A stretch of 15,892 bases of DNA from the NCBI GenBank assembly GCA_902459845.2, contig CABPSV020000453.1, forward strand, positions 1 through 15,892, given 5' to 3'. The notes under the pieces were generated by a model. It saw nothing but the letters and a program-made list of their open reading frames with translations. It was not told where the DNA came from and ran no database searches. Every line of letters starts with the position of its first letter. Within the stretch, counting starts at the first letter, position 1. A program made the translations under genes and the position numbers. This DNA is from Hepatocystis sp. ex Piliocolobus tephrosceles. Lineage: Eukaryota > Apicomplexa > Aconoidasida > Haemosporida > Plasmodiidae. Shown here piece by piece: positions 1 through 9,439 of this stretch.

Positions 1-723
1 ATTTATCACTTATTACGTGAAGTAATTTAAAAAACAAACGGAAATAATTATAAAATAAATAATATAATAAAAAAAAAAAAAAAAAAATGTAGCACATTTT
101 TATCATAAAATAATGACACAACGCAAATATACGAATTACAATATATTTTTCTTTTAATTATCACATTTTCAATTTTAATTAAGCTAGGAAATTAATACTA
201 TGTTGTAAAAAAATTAAAATAAAAAAAATTTATTCGAAGCTTTCATTATAATTTTTATTTTTTTTTTTTTACTCTTTTATTAGGTGATAAAAGTGGATGG
301 ATAATATTATATAAATATGTTTTCACTTAACATTTTATAAATAATTTAAGTATCATGCTTAACCGAATAATCAATACATACAAAAAAAAAAAGAAAAAAC
401 GATTTTAAAATATATAAATTGTAGCACCTAAACAAACCCGTATAGTTAAATATATAGTTATATTAAACCTTGTTTTGAGAGCCAAATATGGCACAATTTT
501 TTTTTTTTTTTTTTTTTTTTTATATTCACAATATTGTACGGCATAATGTATAACATATAAAGAAAAATATGAATTCGTTTATCACTTTGAAAGTGATTTA
601 TATATATTCATACCTAAATCAAAATTAATATACAATAATATAGGCTCATATACCCCCATCAATGAATTTTTTTTTTTTTTTTTCATTTTTATAAAAAAAT
701 AATATATCGAATATTGTAAAAAA

Positions 724-810
724 GGTTAATTGTTAATGGTTAATAATTAATGGTTAATAGTCAATGGTTACTGCTCTTTAAATTGCTTCTTCCTTAGTTG
801 ATGGTTAACG
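724..810. repeat. Cluster of GGTTAAT-type direct repeats
   Basis: The words GGTTAAT, TGTTAATGGTTAAT, AATTAATGGTTAAT, TCAATGGTTA and finally GATGGTTAAC recur within about 87 bp. They form an imperfect tandem array of a roughly 10-14 bp unit. It lies about 640 bp upstream of the S2 start codon. It has no coding potential. It could be simple slippage product or a cluster of protein-binding words; the sequence alone does not decide. Confidence 0.55.
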
Positions 811-932
811 GATTGAAAAATGTACGCATATTAAATATGTATACTATATATTTTTTTTTTTCTTTTTATTTCTCTTTAAGAAATGCCTTTTAAACATACC
901 ATAATAAATATAAGTACAATAATATATTAGTT

Positions 933-938
<6 letters not shown>

Positions 939-967
<29 letters not shown>
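939..967. repeat. (TA)n microsatellite
   Basis: An uninterrupted alternating TA tract of about 29 bp in the upstream intergenic region. Such tracts are common in Plasmodium non-coding DNA and often vary in length between isolates. Confidence 0.9.
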
Positions 968-971
<4 letters not shown>

Positions 972-1078
972 TTTTATTTTATTTTATCTTATTTTATTTT
1001 TTTTTTTTTTTTGACTATGTATAGCTAAGTACCACATTAACATTAATTTTAATTATAGATCGTTCATATTTTTGCGTA

Positions 1079-1081
<3 letters not shown>

Positions 1082-1113
<32 letters not shown>
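1082..1113. repeat. Poly(A) homopolymer of 32 nt
   Basis: An unbroken run of A, followed after a 21-nt gap by a second shorter A run. It lies about 340 bp before the S2 start codon, in presumed promoter or 5' UTR. Long poly(dA:dT) is a typical nucleosome-excluding element of Plasmodium intergenic DNA. The exact length may be affected by sequencing error. Confidence 0.85.
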
Positions 1114-1117
<4 letters not shown>

Positions 1118-1452
1118 TTAAATCAAAATAAAAAAAAAAAAAAAAATTAACCAATATATTTATATACATGTATTGCATACCTATCTATAACTTAATAAAA
1201 CTATAACAAATATTTACAGGTTTAAAAAAAATAATAATAAAAATTATGCTCGATAAAAAAATTTTTTTTTTTTTAAAATAATAAGCAATACATATAAATA
1301 GTTAATTATATTTTATAAAATAAAATTTCCAAAAAAGTTACATAGCACTTTTAATATATAAAAATATATAAACAACTTTTTTTCCTTTTTGAAAAAATTC
1401 ATCATAAATAATTCCATATATATTTATATAATTATAACCATAAGATTAAACA

Positions 1453-1886
1453 ATGGAAGGTAATAAAATTATGATTATAAATACGTTAACTTCTGCTTGA
1501 TTATATTCGCTTGCTCATTGTGCGTTTTTTTTTTTTTTTCCTTCTCAATATAAATGCTATTAATAGATATGGTGTTATTGTTTATACCTATTTACATATG
1601 TACATATGTACATAAAAATAAATCTATACAAATGTATACAAATGTATACAAGTGTTACTCACGTGTACATATTAATATGTTTCTCATGTTCAACAATTAG
1701 TTCACTTGTGAGTAATGTATAATTGTTAATATTTATGTACATACCATTACATAAACAAACTGAATTGTTGTTTTTAAATTTTGCTAATATATTATCATTA
1801 CAATTAATAATATCTATTCAGTTTATCTACTCAGTTTATTCATTGTGTCGGGTCGTTCATTAACCTATGTATTAATTTTTTTTATT

Positions 1887-1918
<32 letters not shown>

Positions 1919-2161
1919 GTTGTTGTTTGAAAAATAGGAGATAGAGGAGGATTTTCAAGAGGCTTTGGATCAGGCGGTAGAGGAGGAGCAAGAGGTAGAG
2001 GTAGAGGCAGAGGAAGAGGAAAGTAATAATAAAAAAAAAAAAAAAAGCCAAAAAAATATACACATATGTATCGATAAAATTAATGTACTAAGGATGTAAA
2101 TAAATAAACATATATGTATATATATATATATATATATATGTACATATGAATGTGCTTCCTT

Positions 2162-2192
<31 letters not shown>

Positions 2193-3185
2193 GTTTTCAC
2201 GAACTGCTTGTATATACTAATGTTTATATACTAATGTGTATATAATATGACTCATTTTTAGGGGAAGAGGTTCACCAGAAGACGATTTAAAAAATTGGGT
2301 ACCAGTAACAAAATTAGGAAGATTAGTTAAAGAAGGTAAAATAGCATCGATCGAAGAAATTTATTTACATTCTTTACCAATCAAGGAGTATCAAATTATT
2401 GATTATTTTTTCCAGCCAACTGAATGTGCTCATCCCTTACAAGATGATGTAGTAAAAATAATGCCAGTACAAAAACAGACACGTGCAGGACAAAGAACAA
2501 GATTTAAAGCTTTTGTTGCAATTGGTGACAATAACGGTCATTGTGGTTTAGGTGTAAAATGCGCAAAGGAAGTTGCAACTGCTATAAGAGGTGCTATTAT
2601 AACAGCGAAATTGTCTTTAATACCAGTGAGAAGAGGGTATTGGGGTAATAAAATTGGAGATCCTCATACAGTTCCTATGAAAGTTTCAGGAAAATGTGGA
2701 AGTGTACGTATTCGTTTAGTTCCAGCTCCAAGAGGTACACAAATTGTTGGAGCACCCACTACAAAAAAAATGTTACAATTTGCTGGAATTAAAGATTGTT
2801 TTTCATCATCTTGTGGTAAAACGAAAACTAGGGGAAATTTTTTAAAGGTAATTTTTTTTTTTTTTTAATGCTCTCTTACAATTACTACGTTTCTGTTCCC
2901 TTATTCATTTGCTTACTCCATATATGTTTATCTGTTTTGTCACCTAATTTTTGTTACCTATTATGTTACCCCCAGTATATGTTCTCATTTTTGTTACCCA
3001 TTTTTGGTTGCTTATATTTTTTTTTTTTTTTTTTTTAGGCCATTTTCAACGCTTTAAGTAAAACATACGGTTATTTAACCCCAGACCTTTGGAAGGTAAC
3101 CAGCTTTGATAAATCCCCATATGAAGAATGGTCAGATTTTCTTGAGACTTACCAAAATGTAAAAGGCATTAAAACAGGTGTTTAG
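1453..3185 (+). CDS. RPS2: 40S ribosomal protein S2 (uS5), four exons
   Basis: Cytosolic small-subunit protein uS5, which sits near the mRNA entry side and the decoding centre and contributes to translational accuracy. Exons: 1453-1459, 1938-2022, 2262-2847, 3039-3185, with stop TAG. The joined frame gives 274 residues, close to the usual eukaryotic size. All introns are GT..AG. Residues about 3-36 form an Arg/Gly-rich tail (RGRGRG repeats) as in eukaryotic S2. Next come the conserved block [20 protein letters not shown] and the S5 N-terminal domain around residues 88-155, containing [19 protein letters not shown] and GHCGLGVK. The C-terminal S5 domain follows, with [20 protein letters not shown] and a C-terminal extension ([13 protein letters not shown]). 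Exon 1 holds only ATGGAAG. The exon 2 acceptor is a tandem TAGGAG, so it may start at 1938 or 1941, giving 274 or 273 aa. The family call is certain; only the first splice is open. Confidence 0.97.
1460..1937 (+). other. Intron 1 of RPS2 with a possible stem-loop
   Basis: A 478-bp intron, donor GTAATA, with a long poly(T) tract (about 1895-1918) before the acceptor. It holds ACATATGT repeats (1593-1614) and a 9-bp AATGTATAC repeat (1623-1652). There is also a perfect 8-nt inverted repeat, TTACTCAC (1655-1662) with GTGAGTAA (1708-1715), enclosing the palindrome ACATATTAATATGT (1667-1680). The other two introns of this gene (2023-2261 and 2848-3038) hold only T runs and a TA tract. Confidence 0.8.
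2117..2139. repeat. (TA)n microsatellite in RPS2 intron 2
   Basis: An alternating TA tract within the second intron of the S2 gene, followed at about 2164-2192 by a long T run before the acceptor. No coding content. Confidence 0.85.
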
Positions 3186-3976
3186 AAGAAGAAACTCCCC
3201 CCAAAAAAAAAAAAAAAAAAAAAAGGACATATATATTTACATATGTGTTTGTGCGTGTGCAAGTATATGAGTGTATACTTATAACCAGTTATATAGATTT
3301 TTTTATTGATATAATTATGCTTTTTTTTGCAAAAACTAATTTATGTAAGAATTTCATTTTTTTTTTTGCATTTTTTTTTTTTTTTTTACTCTTAACAAGC
3401 TTAAATTAGTTCATATGTATTTTAATAAATTTTAATTTGTTTTAAGAAAAAGAAAAAAAATAAGAATGTTGTAAGATGTAATAAATAGTTTTTATTTAAT
3501 ATTTTTATTCTATTTTATTTTAACTGTTTTCATAAACAAATAGAAAAATGAAAAAATGGAAAAATGGAAAAATAAATAAGCAATACGAATATGCAATTAA
3601 AATAAAAAAATAAAAAAGAGGTTAATATTTCGTACAATGCATATTTAAAGCATGTAAATAAATAATTATACAATTTATTTAGACATTAATAATCACTTTC
3701 AGTCATTTTTTTTTTTTTTTTTCTCTTTTATTTTAAACAAAAAAAAAAATAAATAAGGTAAGGGGTTAAAAAAAAAAATAAACAAATGAGTTAAAAAAAA
3801 ATAAAGTAAGGGGTTAAAAAAAAAAATAAACAAATGAGTTAAAAAAAATAAGGGGTTAAAAAAAATGATTAAAACACAAGTGATAGTTCTAAGGGACGAA
3901 TTTAATAGATTTATATTATACACTTTTGTGATTAGTTAATCGCAAAATTTTCAATTTCAGAATATAATTTTTTTTT
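3186..3976. other. Convergent spacer between RPS2 and the minus-strand gene
   Basis: About 790 bp lie between two stop codons facing each other, so this should hold both 3' UTRs and polyadenylation sites. It is made of A and T runs, a few TGTGCGTGTGCA-like words (about 3246-3261) and the 48-bp tandem repeat at 3751-3872. I see no gene; the small open frame across the repeat is low complexity. Confidence 0.65.
3751..3872. repeat. 48-bp tandem repeat, 2 copies plus a shortened third
   Basis: The unit carries TAAGGGGTTAAA(n) followed by AAACAAATGAGTTAAA(n). The GGGG cores start at 3762, 3810 and 3852, so the spacing is 48 then 42 bp. The CAAATGAG word occurs at 3783-3790 and 3831-3838 and is missing from the last copy. 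The array lies in the shared 3' spacer, close to the stop of the minus-strand gene. Confidence 0.85.
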
Positions 3977-4357
3977 TTAAAAGCTTGTTAATTTTGTTGG
4001 AATGTCATTAATTAAATGCTGTTCATACCAAGAATTTGCTACATCCTCTATATCATCTTCCTGCTTTCCCTCGAATTCAGCACCACGCTTTATTTTTTTT
4101 TTGAGGCACTTGTCTACATATTTGCTTTTTTTGTTCAATAGCTTTTCAAACGTTTCTTTTTCTTTTTCCTTTTCTTGTTCTTCCTCATCAATATTTTCAT
4201 CTTCTATATTAAGATCGAATGGTTTTATTTCTTCTTTTTCCGTAAAAGGGTTAGATATTAAATCATTATCCATTTGAATAGCTGTATTTTTTTTTCCCTT
4301 CTTTTTTTTAATAACGCCATTACTTTTGGTTTTGTTTTTTTTTTTTAGTAGCGCCAT
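3977..4357 (-). CDS. Small charged hypothetical protein, 126 aa
   Basis: I do not recognise this protein. It is a single uninterrupted frame in DNA that is clearly less AT-rich than its flanks, with a TAA in the same frame 6 nt upstream of the ATG, so the start is well placed. Residues 1-25 are strongly basic (KKKNKTKSNG, then IKKKKGKK), resembling a nuclear or nucleolar targeting segment. Residues about 40-68 are acidic with repeated E/K. A basic stretch KCLKKKIKRG follows, and the end contains the least biased, probably conserved part, DVANSWYEQHLINDIPTKL. No signal peptide or membrane segment is visible. It is convergent with RPS2 and divergent from the TFIIF alpha gene. A role in ribosome biogenesis or RNA binding would fit the composition but is only a guess. 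Confidence 0.75.
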   Translation of the reverse strand: MALLKKKNKTKSNGVIKKKKGKKNTAIQMDNDLISNPFTEKEEIKPFDLNIEDENIDEEEQEKEKEKETFEKLLNKKSKYVDKCLKKKIKRGAEFEGKQEDDIEDVANSWYEQHLINDIPTKLTSF

Positions 4358-5142
4358 TGATTATGATTACTATTGTGGGTCAACGTTGAATCGTTTTTGC
4401 ATTATTATATAAATCTATATAAATGGATATATACATAAATACATGCATGTATGAATATAGCAATATGTACATAAGCATATATATATGTATGTAGGTGAAG
4501 AGCTTTTTTTTTCTTTTTTATTTTCTTTTCATAAATCTATATAATTTTTTATATAAATCTTATGTTTTTTTTTTCACAAATGATTAAACAATGGCTTTTT
4601 ATTTTTTATTATAAAATTTTTTTGTCATATTAATTCATGCATATACGCGTAAATAAAAAAAAAAAAAAAAAAAACGTGCGAAATAAAACATGATAAAAAA
4701 ATTCTTAATTATACAATTGACTGAGCTATTTACAAATTAGATTTTTTTTTTTTTTTTTTTTTTTTCTTCACAAAATATAAATATTAAATTGTGATGTATA
4801 TATAAATATATACATAATTTAATATTCTAACTTAAGTGAATATTAATTTATTACTTATATAAGAAAAGGATATTTTCTTAAGTTAATTTTTACTGGTTTT
4901 TGTTGTGTTATTTTTTGCAGTTTTCATCATTTCGTTAACTTGTTTCTTTTGCAATGATTTGTACATTCTAAACCATTTTTTTTTTCTTTTTTTTTTTCAT
5001 AACAAAAGTATATAAACATCTGTGTACATATATAACAGGGATAGCAAATTAAGCAAACCTTCTTCTTTTGAGAAACTTTCAAATGGCCGAAAAATAAAGT
5101 GAATATATATAAACGGACATTTTATTAAAAAAAAAAAAAAAA
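4358..5142. promoter_or_regulatory. Divergent intergenic region (bidirectional promoter area)
   Basis: This 785-bp region separates the start of the minus-strand 126-aa gene from the start of the TFIIF alpha gene, so it must contain promoter and 5' UTR of both. It shows poly(T) runs (about 4741-4765), an A run before 4674, an ACATGCATGT word at about 4441-4450 and an A run directly before the start at 5143. No confident core element can be named; Plasmodium promoters seldom show one. Confidence 0.55.
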
Positions 5143-5312
5143 ATGACTGAAACTAATACACCTTTACATTATTCTGATTTCACTTTACCTAAATTTGGTA
5201 ACAAGAGGTTAAGAATAAACAAGATAACTGGTGATACCAAATACTTCGTTTCGCGTTTTACTGATAATCATGAGTTAAATAAATTGAGTCAACCTATAAC
5301 ATTTATAGTAAA

Positions 5313-5352
<40 letters not shown>

Positions 5353-5427
5353 TATACATGTGTAAAATAAAACAAAACAAACAGACCAAACATACTCACG
5401 TGTATTCACTATTTTGGTTCTGCACAC

Positions 5428-5467
<40 letters not shown>

Positions 5468-7365
5468 TTACATACCCAGTTCAACGTTCCTAATGAGAGT
5501 TATATGAATGGTACATATTTTTATATGCTGCTTACATATTATATATGAAATTTGTTTTATAATAGTTATACGTTATATTAGTGTATTTATTATAAATAAT
5601 AAAAGATATAATTTGAACTTACAAACGGATTTTTAAACGAGTTTTTAAACGAGTTTTTATATATTTAACTGTTTCTATTTTGTTATGTACACATGCTATG
5701 TACATATGCAAACAAGCTCCAAACTAAATTACCCTTTCTTTTTTATTTATTTTATTTTTTCTCTAGTCGAAAGATGAAAATGTAAGGGACATTACTGATA
5801 AACCTTATAATGAGAAACCATATTCATGGCTATTAAAAAATTATACTACTGAGAAAAAAAAACTAAATCATAAATCTTATATATCGAAAAAATGTAATGT
5901 AGATACAGATTCTTTTTTTGTTTTAGTGGAAAATGAAGGTTACTCAGATATATATCCTATTTCTGCTTGGCACGTATTTGAACCAGACATGTCATCCACA
6001 GTTTTTAACAAATTAAACAATATGAATGAACACGATAAAATAAAATTAGATCAGAATAATAAAAGGTTAGATGATATTATAGAAAGATTAAAAAATAAAG
6101 AAGAAAATATGAAAATAAGTACTAAGAAAAAAATGGATGAAAAAAATAAAATGAAAAAAAAAAAAATAAAATATATAAATTCATCATCAGATGAAGAAGA
6201 GGATGATGATGGTAATGATGATTTAGGATTAAAACGACAAGAAAAAAAAAGATTAAGAAAATTATATAGACAAAAAATAAATGAAAATAAAGAAAAAATT
6301 GATTATGTAAATTCAGCATTAGATATTAAATCTATTAATAAAAATAAAATTGGTTGGGATTATTATAATGATGGAAAAAAAAGTGATGATGAAGATATAA
6401 ATGAACAAGATTCGGGGATGGATGATTTTGATGATGATGATGATGATGATGATTTTGAAGATTCTGATATGAATTCGGATAATGAAGAATCTACATTAAC
6501 TTCTTATGGTCAAGCTATGAAGTCTTTATTAAAACAACAAGTTAATGATGAAGAAGATGACGAATTAAAACAGTACTCAGATGACGATGACGATGAAGAT
6601 GAAGATGATGATGAAGATGATGAAAAGGAAAAGCGTAAAAATGTTTCTTTAAAAAATAAAAAAACAGTAACTACAAAAAAAAGATTAATGCAAAATAAAT
6701 CAGAAAATAATAATAATAAAAATGGAAATAAAAAGAGAAAACTTAATGTAAGTGGAAAAACAAAATATAAACGAGATGATGGAGAAGATGAATCAGATGA
6801 TGAAACAGAGGATGACGACGATGATGAATCAGATGATGATGACAACGATGACGACGATGATGATGAGGATGATGATGATGAGGATGAAGATGAGGATGAA
6901 GATGACGATGATGAAGATGATGAAGATGATGAAGATGATGAAGATGACGATGATGAAGATAGTGATGATGAAACCGATAGTGATGATGCAGAAGAAGAGG
7001 AAAAAAAAACAAAAGAAGGAAAAAAAAATGTAACACAACAATCAAAACAAAATAATAATAATAATAATAATAATAATAACCCTCCTACTAATATTAATGA
7101 TTTTGTTAAAGAAAAAATTAGAAGAAAAGAAATAAAAATAAGCGAAGCAAACTGCGCTAAACTTTTATTAAAAATTTTAATAAAAAATAATGGTAAAATG
7201 AATATAATGACATTATTAGATATTTTAAATATTAAAGAAAAAAATCAAACATTTCTTATTATACAAAAACATATTAAAAATTTATGTAATATTAGTTCAC
7301 AAACAATAAATAATAATAAAGTTAAAATGATATCTTTAAAACCGCAATATGCGGATAAAGCATAG
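5143..7365 (+). CDS. Putative transcription initiation factor TFIIF, alpha subunit (RAP74), two exons
   Basis: TFIIF alpha pairs with TFIIF beta (RAP30) and binds RNA polymerase II during pre-initiation complex assembly and early elongation. Exons 5143-5307 and 5767-7365 (donor ata|GTAAAA, acceptor CTCTAG) join in phase 0 to give 587 aa. Residues about 73-130 match the RAP74 dimerisation block in spacing: PYSWLLKN, then a gap, FFVLV, and YPISAWHVFEP, compared with the PWLLR..., YYIF... and FPVHNWYNFTP blocks of animal RAP74. Residues about 190-480 are a Lys/Asp/Glu-rich linker, almost pure Asp/Glu at about 394-468, then ten Asn (484-493). Residues about 510-584 read as a winged helix (KISEANCAKLLLKILIKN, then MTLLDILNI, ending NKVKMISLK), the place and type of the RAP74 C-terminal domain. 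An acidic chromatin protein is the alternative, but the two ends together favour RAP74. The start is the first ATG, following an A run. Confidence 0.72.
5308..5766 (+). other. Intron of the TFIIF alpha gene
   Basis: A 459-bp intron with donor GTAAAA and acceptor CTCTAG. It contains two TA microsatellites (5331-5355 and 5437-5463) and a short direct repeat of TTTTTAAACGAG (about 5629-5657). The frame runs a short way into the intron and then stops, and exon 2 has no good start of its own, which supports splicing. Confidence 0.8.
6781..6999 (+). repeat. Coding GAT/GAA/GAC repeat tract
   Basis: The acidic part of the TFIIF alpha gene is built almost only from GAT, GAC, GAG and GAA codons, with a local 9-bp period (GATGATGAA) at about 6910-6945. 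This bias opens long false frames on both strands (Ser-, His-, Met- or Ile-rich), which should not be taken as genes. The mix of synonymous codons suggests that selection keeps the charge rather than simple DNA slippage acting alone. Confidence 0.85.
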
Positions 7366-8692
7366 TTTATTAGTACATTACTGATAGTTCAAAAATTCAA
7401 CACACACACACACATGTACGTACCTTACCCGTGTATCGTACATATATAAGTATGTATATATCAACCATATTTTTGACAATTTTAACATATTCATCTATCA
7501 AGTTGTTGCGTTCTTTCATTCTTTTATTTTATTGTCATTTAACCTCTTACTCCCCTTTTTTTTATATTATTTTTATTTTGATCATTAAATAAAAACTTAT
7601 TTTTTTTTTTTTTTTTTTAATTCATATTTGTTATAATGAAAAATCTATTTATTAGTAAATTGAAAAATAAAAAAAATAAAAACACACATATATTATAACA
7701 CATAGTTCCATGCATATACATATATATATATACAAATTGTAACACGTTTTATTGTAACATGCTTTATTTTTATTTTTTTTGTCATACAACATATATTGTA
7801 TTTAGCCTATACTGAATTTGTTACATAAGCAAAAAAATAAAAGAAATTCTTAAATAGCTAAAAATTTAAATAAATAATCGTTTATTTGCATATAAAGACG
7901 TTTTTAACCTGCCTACATGAAAATATAGTTTATGTAGAAACGTTAAACTTTTTATTGCTAATTATATTATTTTCAAAGATTATAGAAAAAAAAAAAAAAA
8001 AAAAAAAAGCACATACACATGCTCGCTCCACACAAATATAAAACATAAATATAAAACATAAAACATAAACATAAAACATAAACATAAAACATAAACATAA
8101 AACATAAACATAAAACATAAACATAAAACATAAACATAAAACATAAACATAAAACATAAACATAAAACATAAATATAAAATACGAATGAATTATTTATTT
8201 TAATGTAAAAAAAGCCTTATCTGCTTACTAAACTTTTTTTTGATATAGCTAAATATAAAAGAAAATTTTTTTTCACAATTATGTACATAATACATATATA
8301 TTATTATGTATACATAATGAATATTTGAGTTTGTAGCCCATCCTAAATGTATATACGCTTTTTTATTGCATCAATTTCATTTACAGTTCAAACATTGTTC
8401 CAGTAACTTTCATAAAAATATTAAAATAATTTTTTTTTTATCAAAATATGAATTTTAAATACATTTATAATAATGAATCCGTTATATAACTTAATATTAT
8501 AATTTTACAAAGTTTAATAGTTGTAAAAAAAAAAAAAAATAAAAAAGTATTCAACTGTTTACATATTGTATTTATATCTTTTTAATTAAATTAACGCATG
8601 AAACGTTAATTTTATTTTATTTTATTTATTTTTTTTTTTCATTTTAAATATGCTTATGTAACATTATAACAAAAAAAAAAAAAAAAAACCCA
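7366..8692. other. Non-coding spacer between the TFIIF alpha and S14 genes
   Basis: About 1.3 kb with no supported gene. It contains the 3' UTR of the TFIIF alpha gene (note a CACACACACACACA stretch at about 7400-7413), several A or T runs, the 13-bp array at 8036-8180, and the presumed promoter and 5' UTR of the S14 gene ending in an A run at 8671-8688 next to its start codon. Confidence 0.6.
8036..8180. repeat. 13-bp tandem array (AAAACATAAACAT)n
   Basis: About eight perfect copies of a 13-bp unit between roughly 8060 and 8170, flanked by degenerate copies with AAATAT. Because 13 is not a multiple of three and the unit has no stop on the opposite strand, it creates overlapping minus-strand open frames rich in Phe/Tyr/Val/Cys. 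These are artefacts of the repeat. It should be highly polymorphic. Confidence 0.92.
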
Positions 8693-8913
8693 ATGGCAGC
8701 AAGAGACCCAGGTCCATATTTAAATCAAGTTCCGTTGGGGTTTCCTAGTTACAACAGGAGAGTGTTTAGAGACATTTTAGTGAGACGAGCTTTTATGGAA
8801 TCAGAAGTAAATACGAGGGTTTACAAAAACATTTTTGAAAACCTTGGTTTTAAAGGACCAATAAGAATTAATAATAAAGTATGAAGAATAAAATAAAATG
8901 TTATAAAGTATAC

Positions 8914-8975
<62 letters not shown>

Positions 8976-9439
8976 GCGTGTGTGTGTTTAAAAAAAGAAG
9001 ATTTATATATAATGAGACAATAACATGTCGTTATACACATAACTGACACACTCAAGAGTATATATTAAACATAATTTACTTATTAAATATAACTTAATCA
9101 TTTTTCAGGATTAAGTTTCGTTTTTTTTTTATTATTATTATTACTGTATACACGCATCTATATATTTATATATGTAATATGTTATACTTGCTATACTCTA
9201 GCTCTACCACATTTCTTAAAACAATTTTTATTATGATAATTTATTTATTATTATTTATTTTATTTTTTTTTAATTATTAATATTAGGTTGGAATTAGTAG
9301 AATACGAATGAGGTGCATACAGGGAGGGTATGCACGGGGTATTTTCAAATTTACTAGAATGGCGAAAATGGCGTTTTTTCAAACAGCTAGGGAGGGGTGG
9401 CTAAAAAAATATGGTTATCGGCCTGATTTATTCAGGTAA
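8693..9439 (+). CDS. MRPS14: Organellar (probably mitochondrial) small-subunit ribosomal protein S14 (uS14m), two exons
   Basis: uS14 binds the 3' major (head) domain of small-subunit rRNA. Exons 8693-8878 and 9287-9439 join in phase 0 (donor GTATGA, acceptor ATTAG) to give 112 aa, near the usual 100-128 aa of bacterial and mitochondrial S14. The N-terminal half holds YNRRVFRDILVRRAFM and an IRIN segment. Exon 2 carries the family core: SRIRMRC, then G-x-x-RGIFKFTRM, then an FFQTAREGWLKK helix, matching the bacterial order RNRC-xx-TGRP-x-G, K-F-x-x-SR, R-x-x-A. The usual G-R-P is changed to G-Y-A. There is no signal peptide, so apicoplast targeting by the usual bipartite leader is unlikely; the basic N-terminus fits mitochondrial import. 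The sequence TTCAG|GTAAAA at the stop also resembles a donor, so a further exon cannot be fully excluded. It is convergent with the metaxin-like gene. Confidence 0.82.
8879..9286 (+). other. Intron of the S14 gene with a long TA microsatellite
   Basis: A 408-bp intron. It contains an uninterrupted TA tract of about 49 bp (roughly 8920-8969), the longest in the window, and an (ATT)n stretch near 9131-9145. The frame of exon 1 closes with TGA immediately inside the intron. Confidence 0.82.

Larger units (their letters stand above)
1..1452. other. Non-coding region upstream of the ribosomal protein S2 gene
   Basis: I see no convincing gene here on either strand; no long open frame or tRNA-like cloverleaf stands out. 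It holds long homopolymers (a T run at about 499-521, a 32-nt A run at 1082-1113), a TA microsatellite (939-967) and a cluster of TGGTTAAT-like words (724-810). The part next to the start codon is presumably promoter and 5' UTR of the S2 gene. The last codons or 3' UTR of an upstream gene could lie at the extreme left edge, but nothing supports that directly. Confidence 0.6.

Noticed and set aside
1872..2200. Minus-strand frames over RPS2 exon 2 and intron 2
   Set aside because: They consist of homopolymer and TA-repeat translations opposite the Arg/Gly-rich exon.
3751..3872. GGGGTTAAA repeats compared with Plasmodium telomere repeats
   Set aside because: The unit is 48 bp with long A runs, not tandem GGGTT[TC]A heptamers, and it lies between housekeeping genes.
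4002..4277. Plus-strand 91-aa Ser/Phe-rich frame opposite the 126-aa gene
   Set aside because: It is antisense to a better frame whose product has a sensible charge pattern; the Ser/Phe richness mirrors Glu/Lys codons on the other strand.
6510..7045. Several long open frames on both strands (Ser-, His-, Ile- or Met-rich) overlapping the acidic tract
   Set aside because: They are shadows of the GAT/GAA/GAC codon repeat of the TFIIF alpha gene, have no non-repetitive content and only exist because the repeat lacks stops in other frames.
7930..8170. Two overlapping minus-strand frames rich in Phe, Tyr, Val and Cys
   Set aside because: Produced by the 13-bp tandem array, which is open in several frames; no splice context or unique sequence supports a gene.
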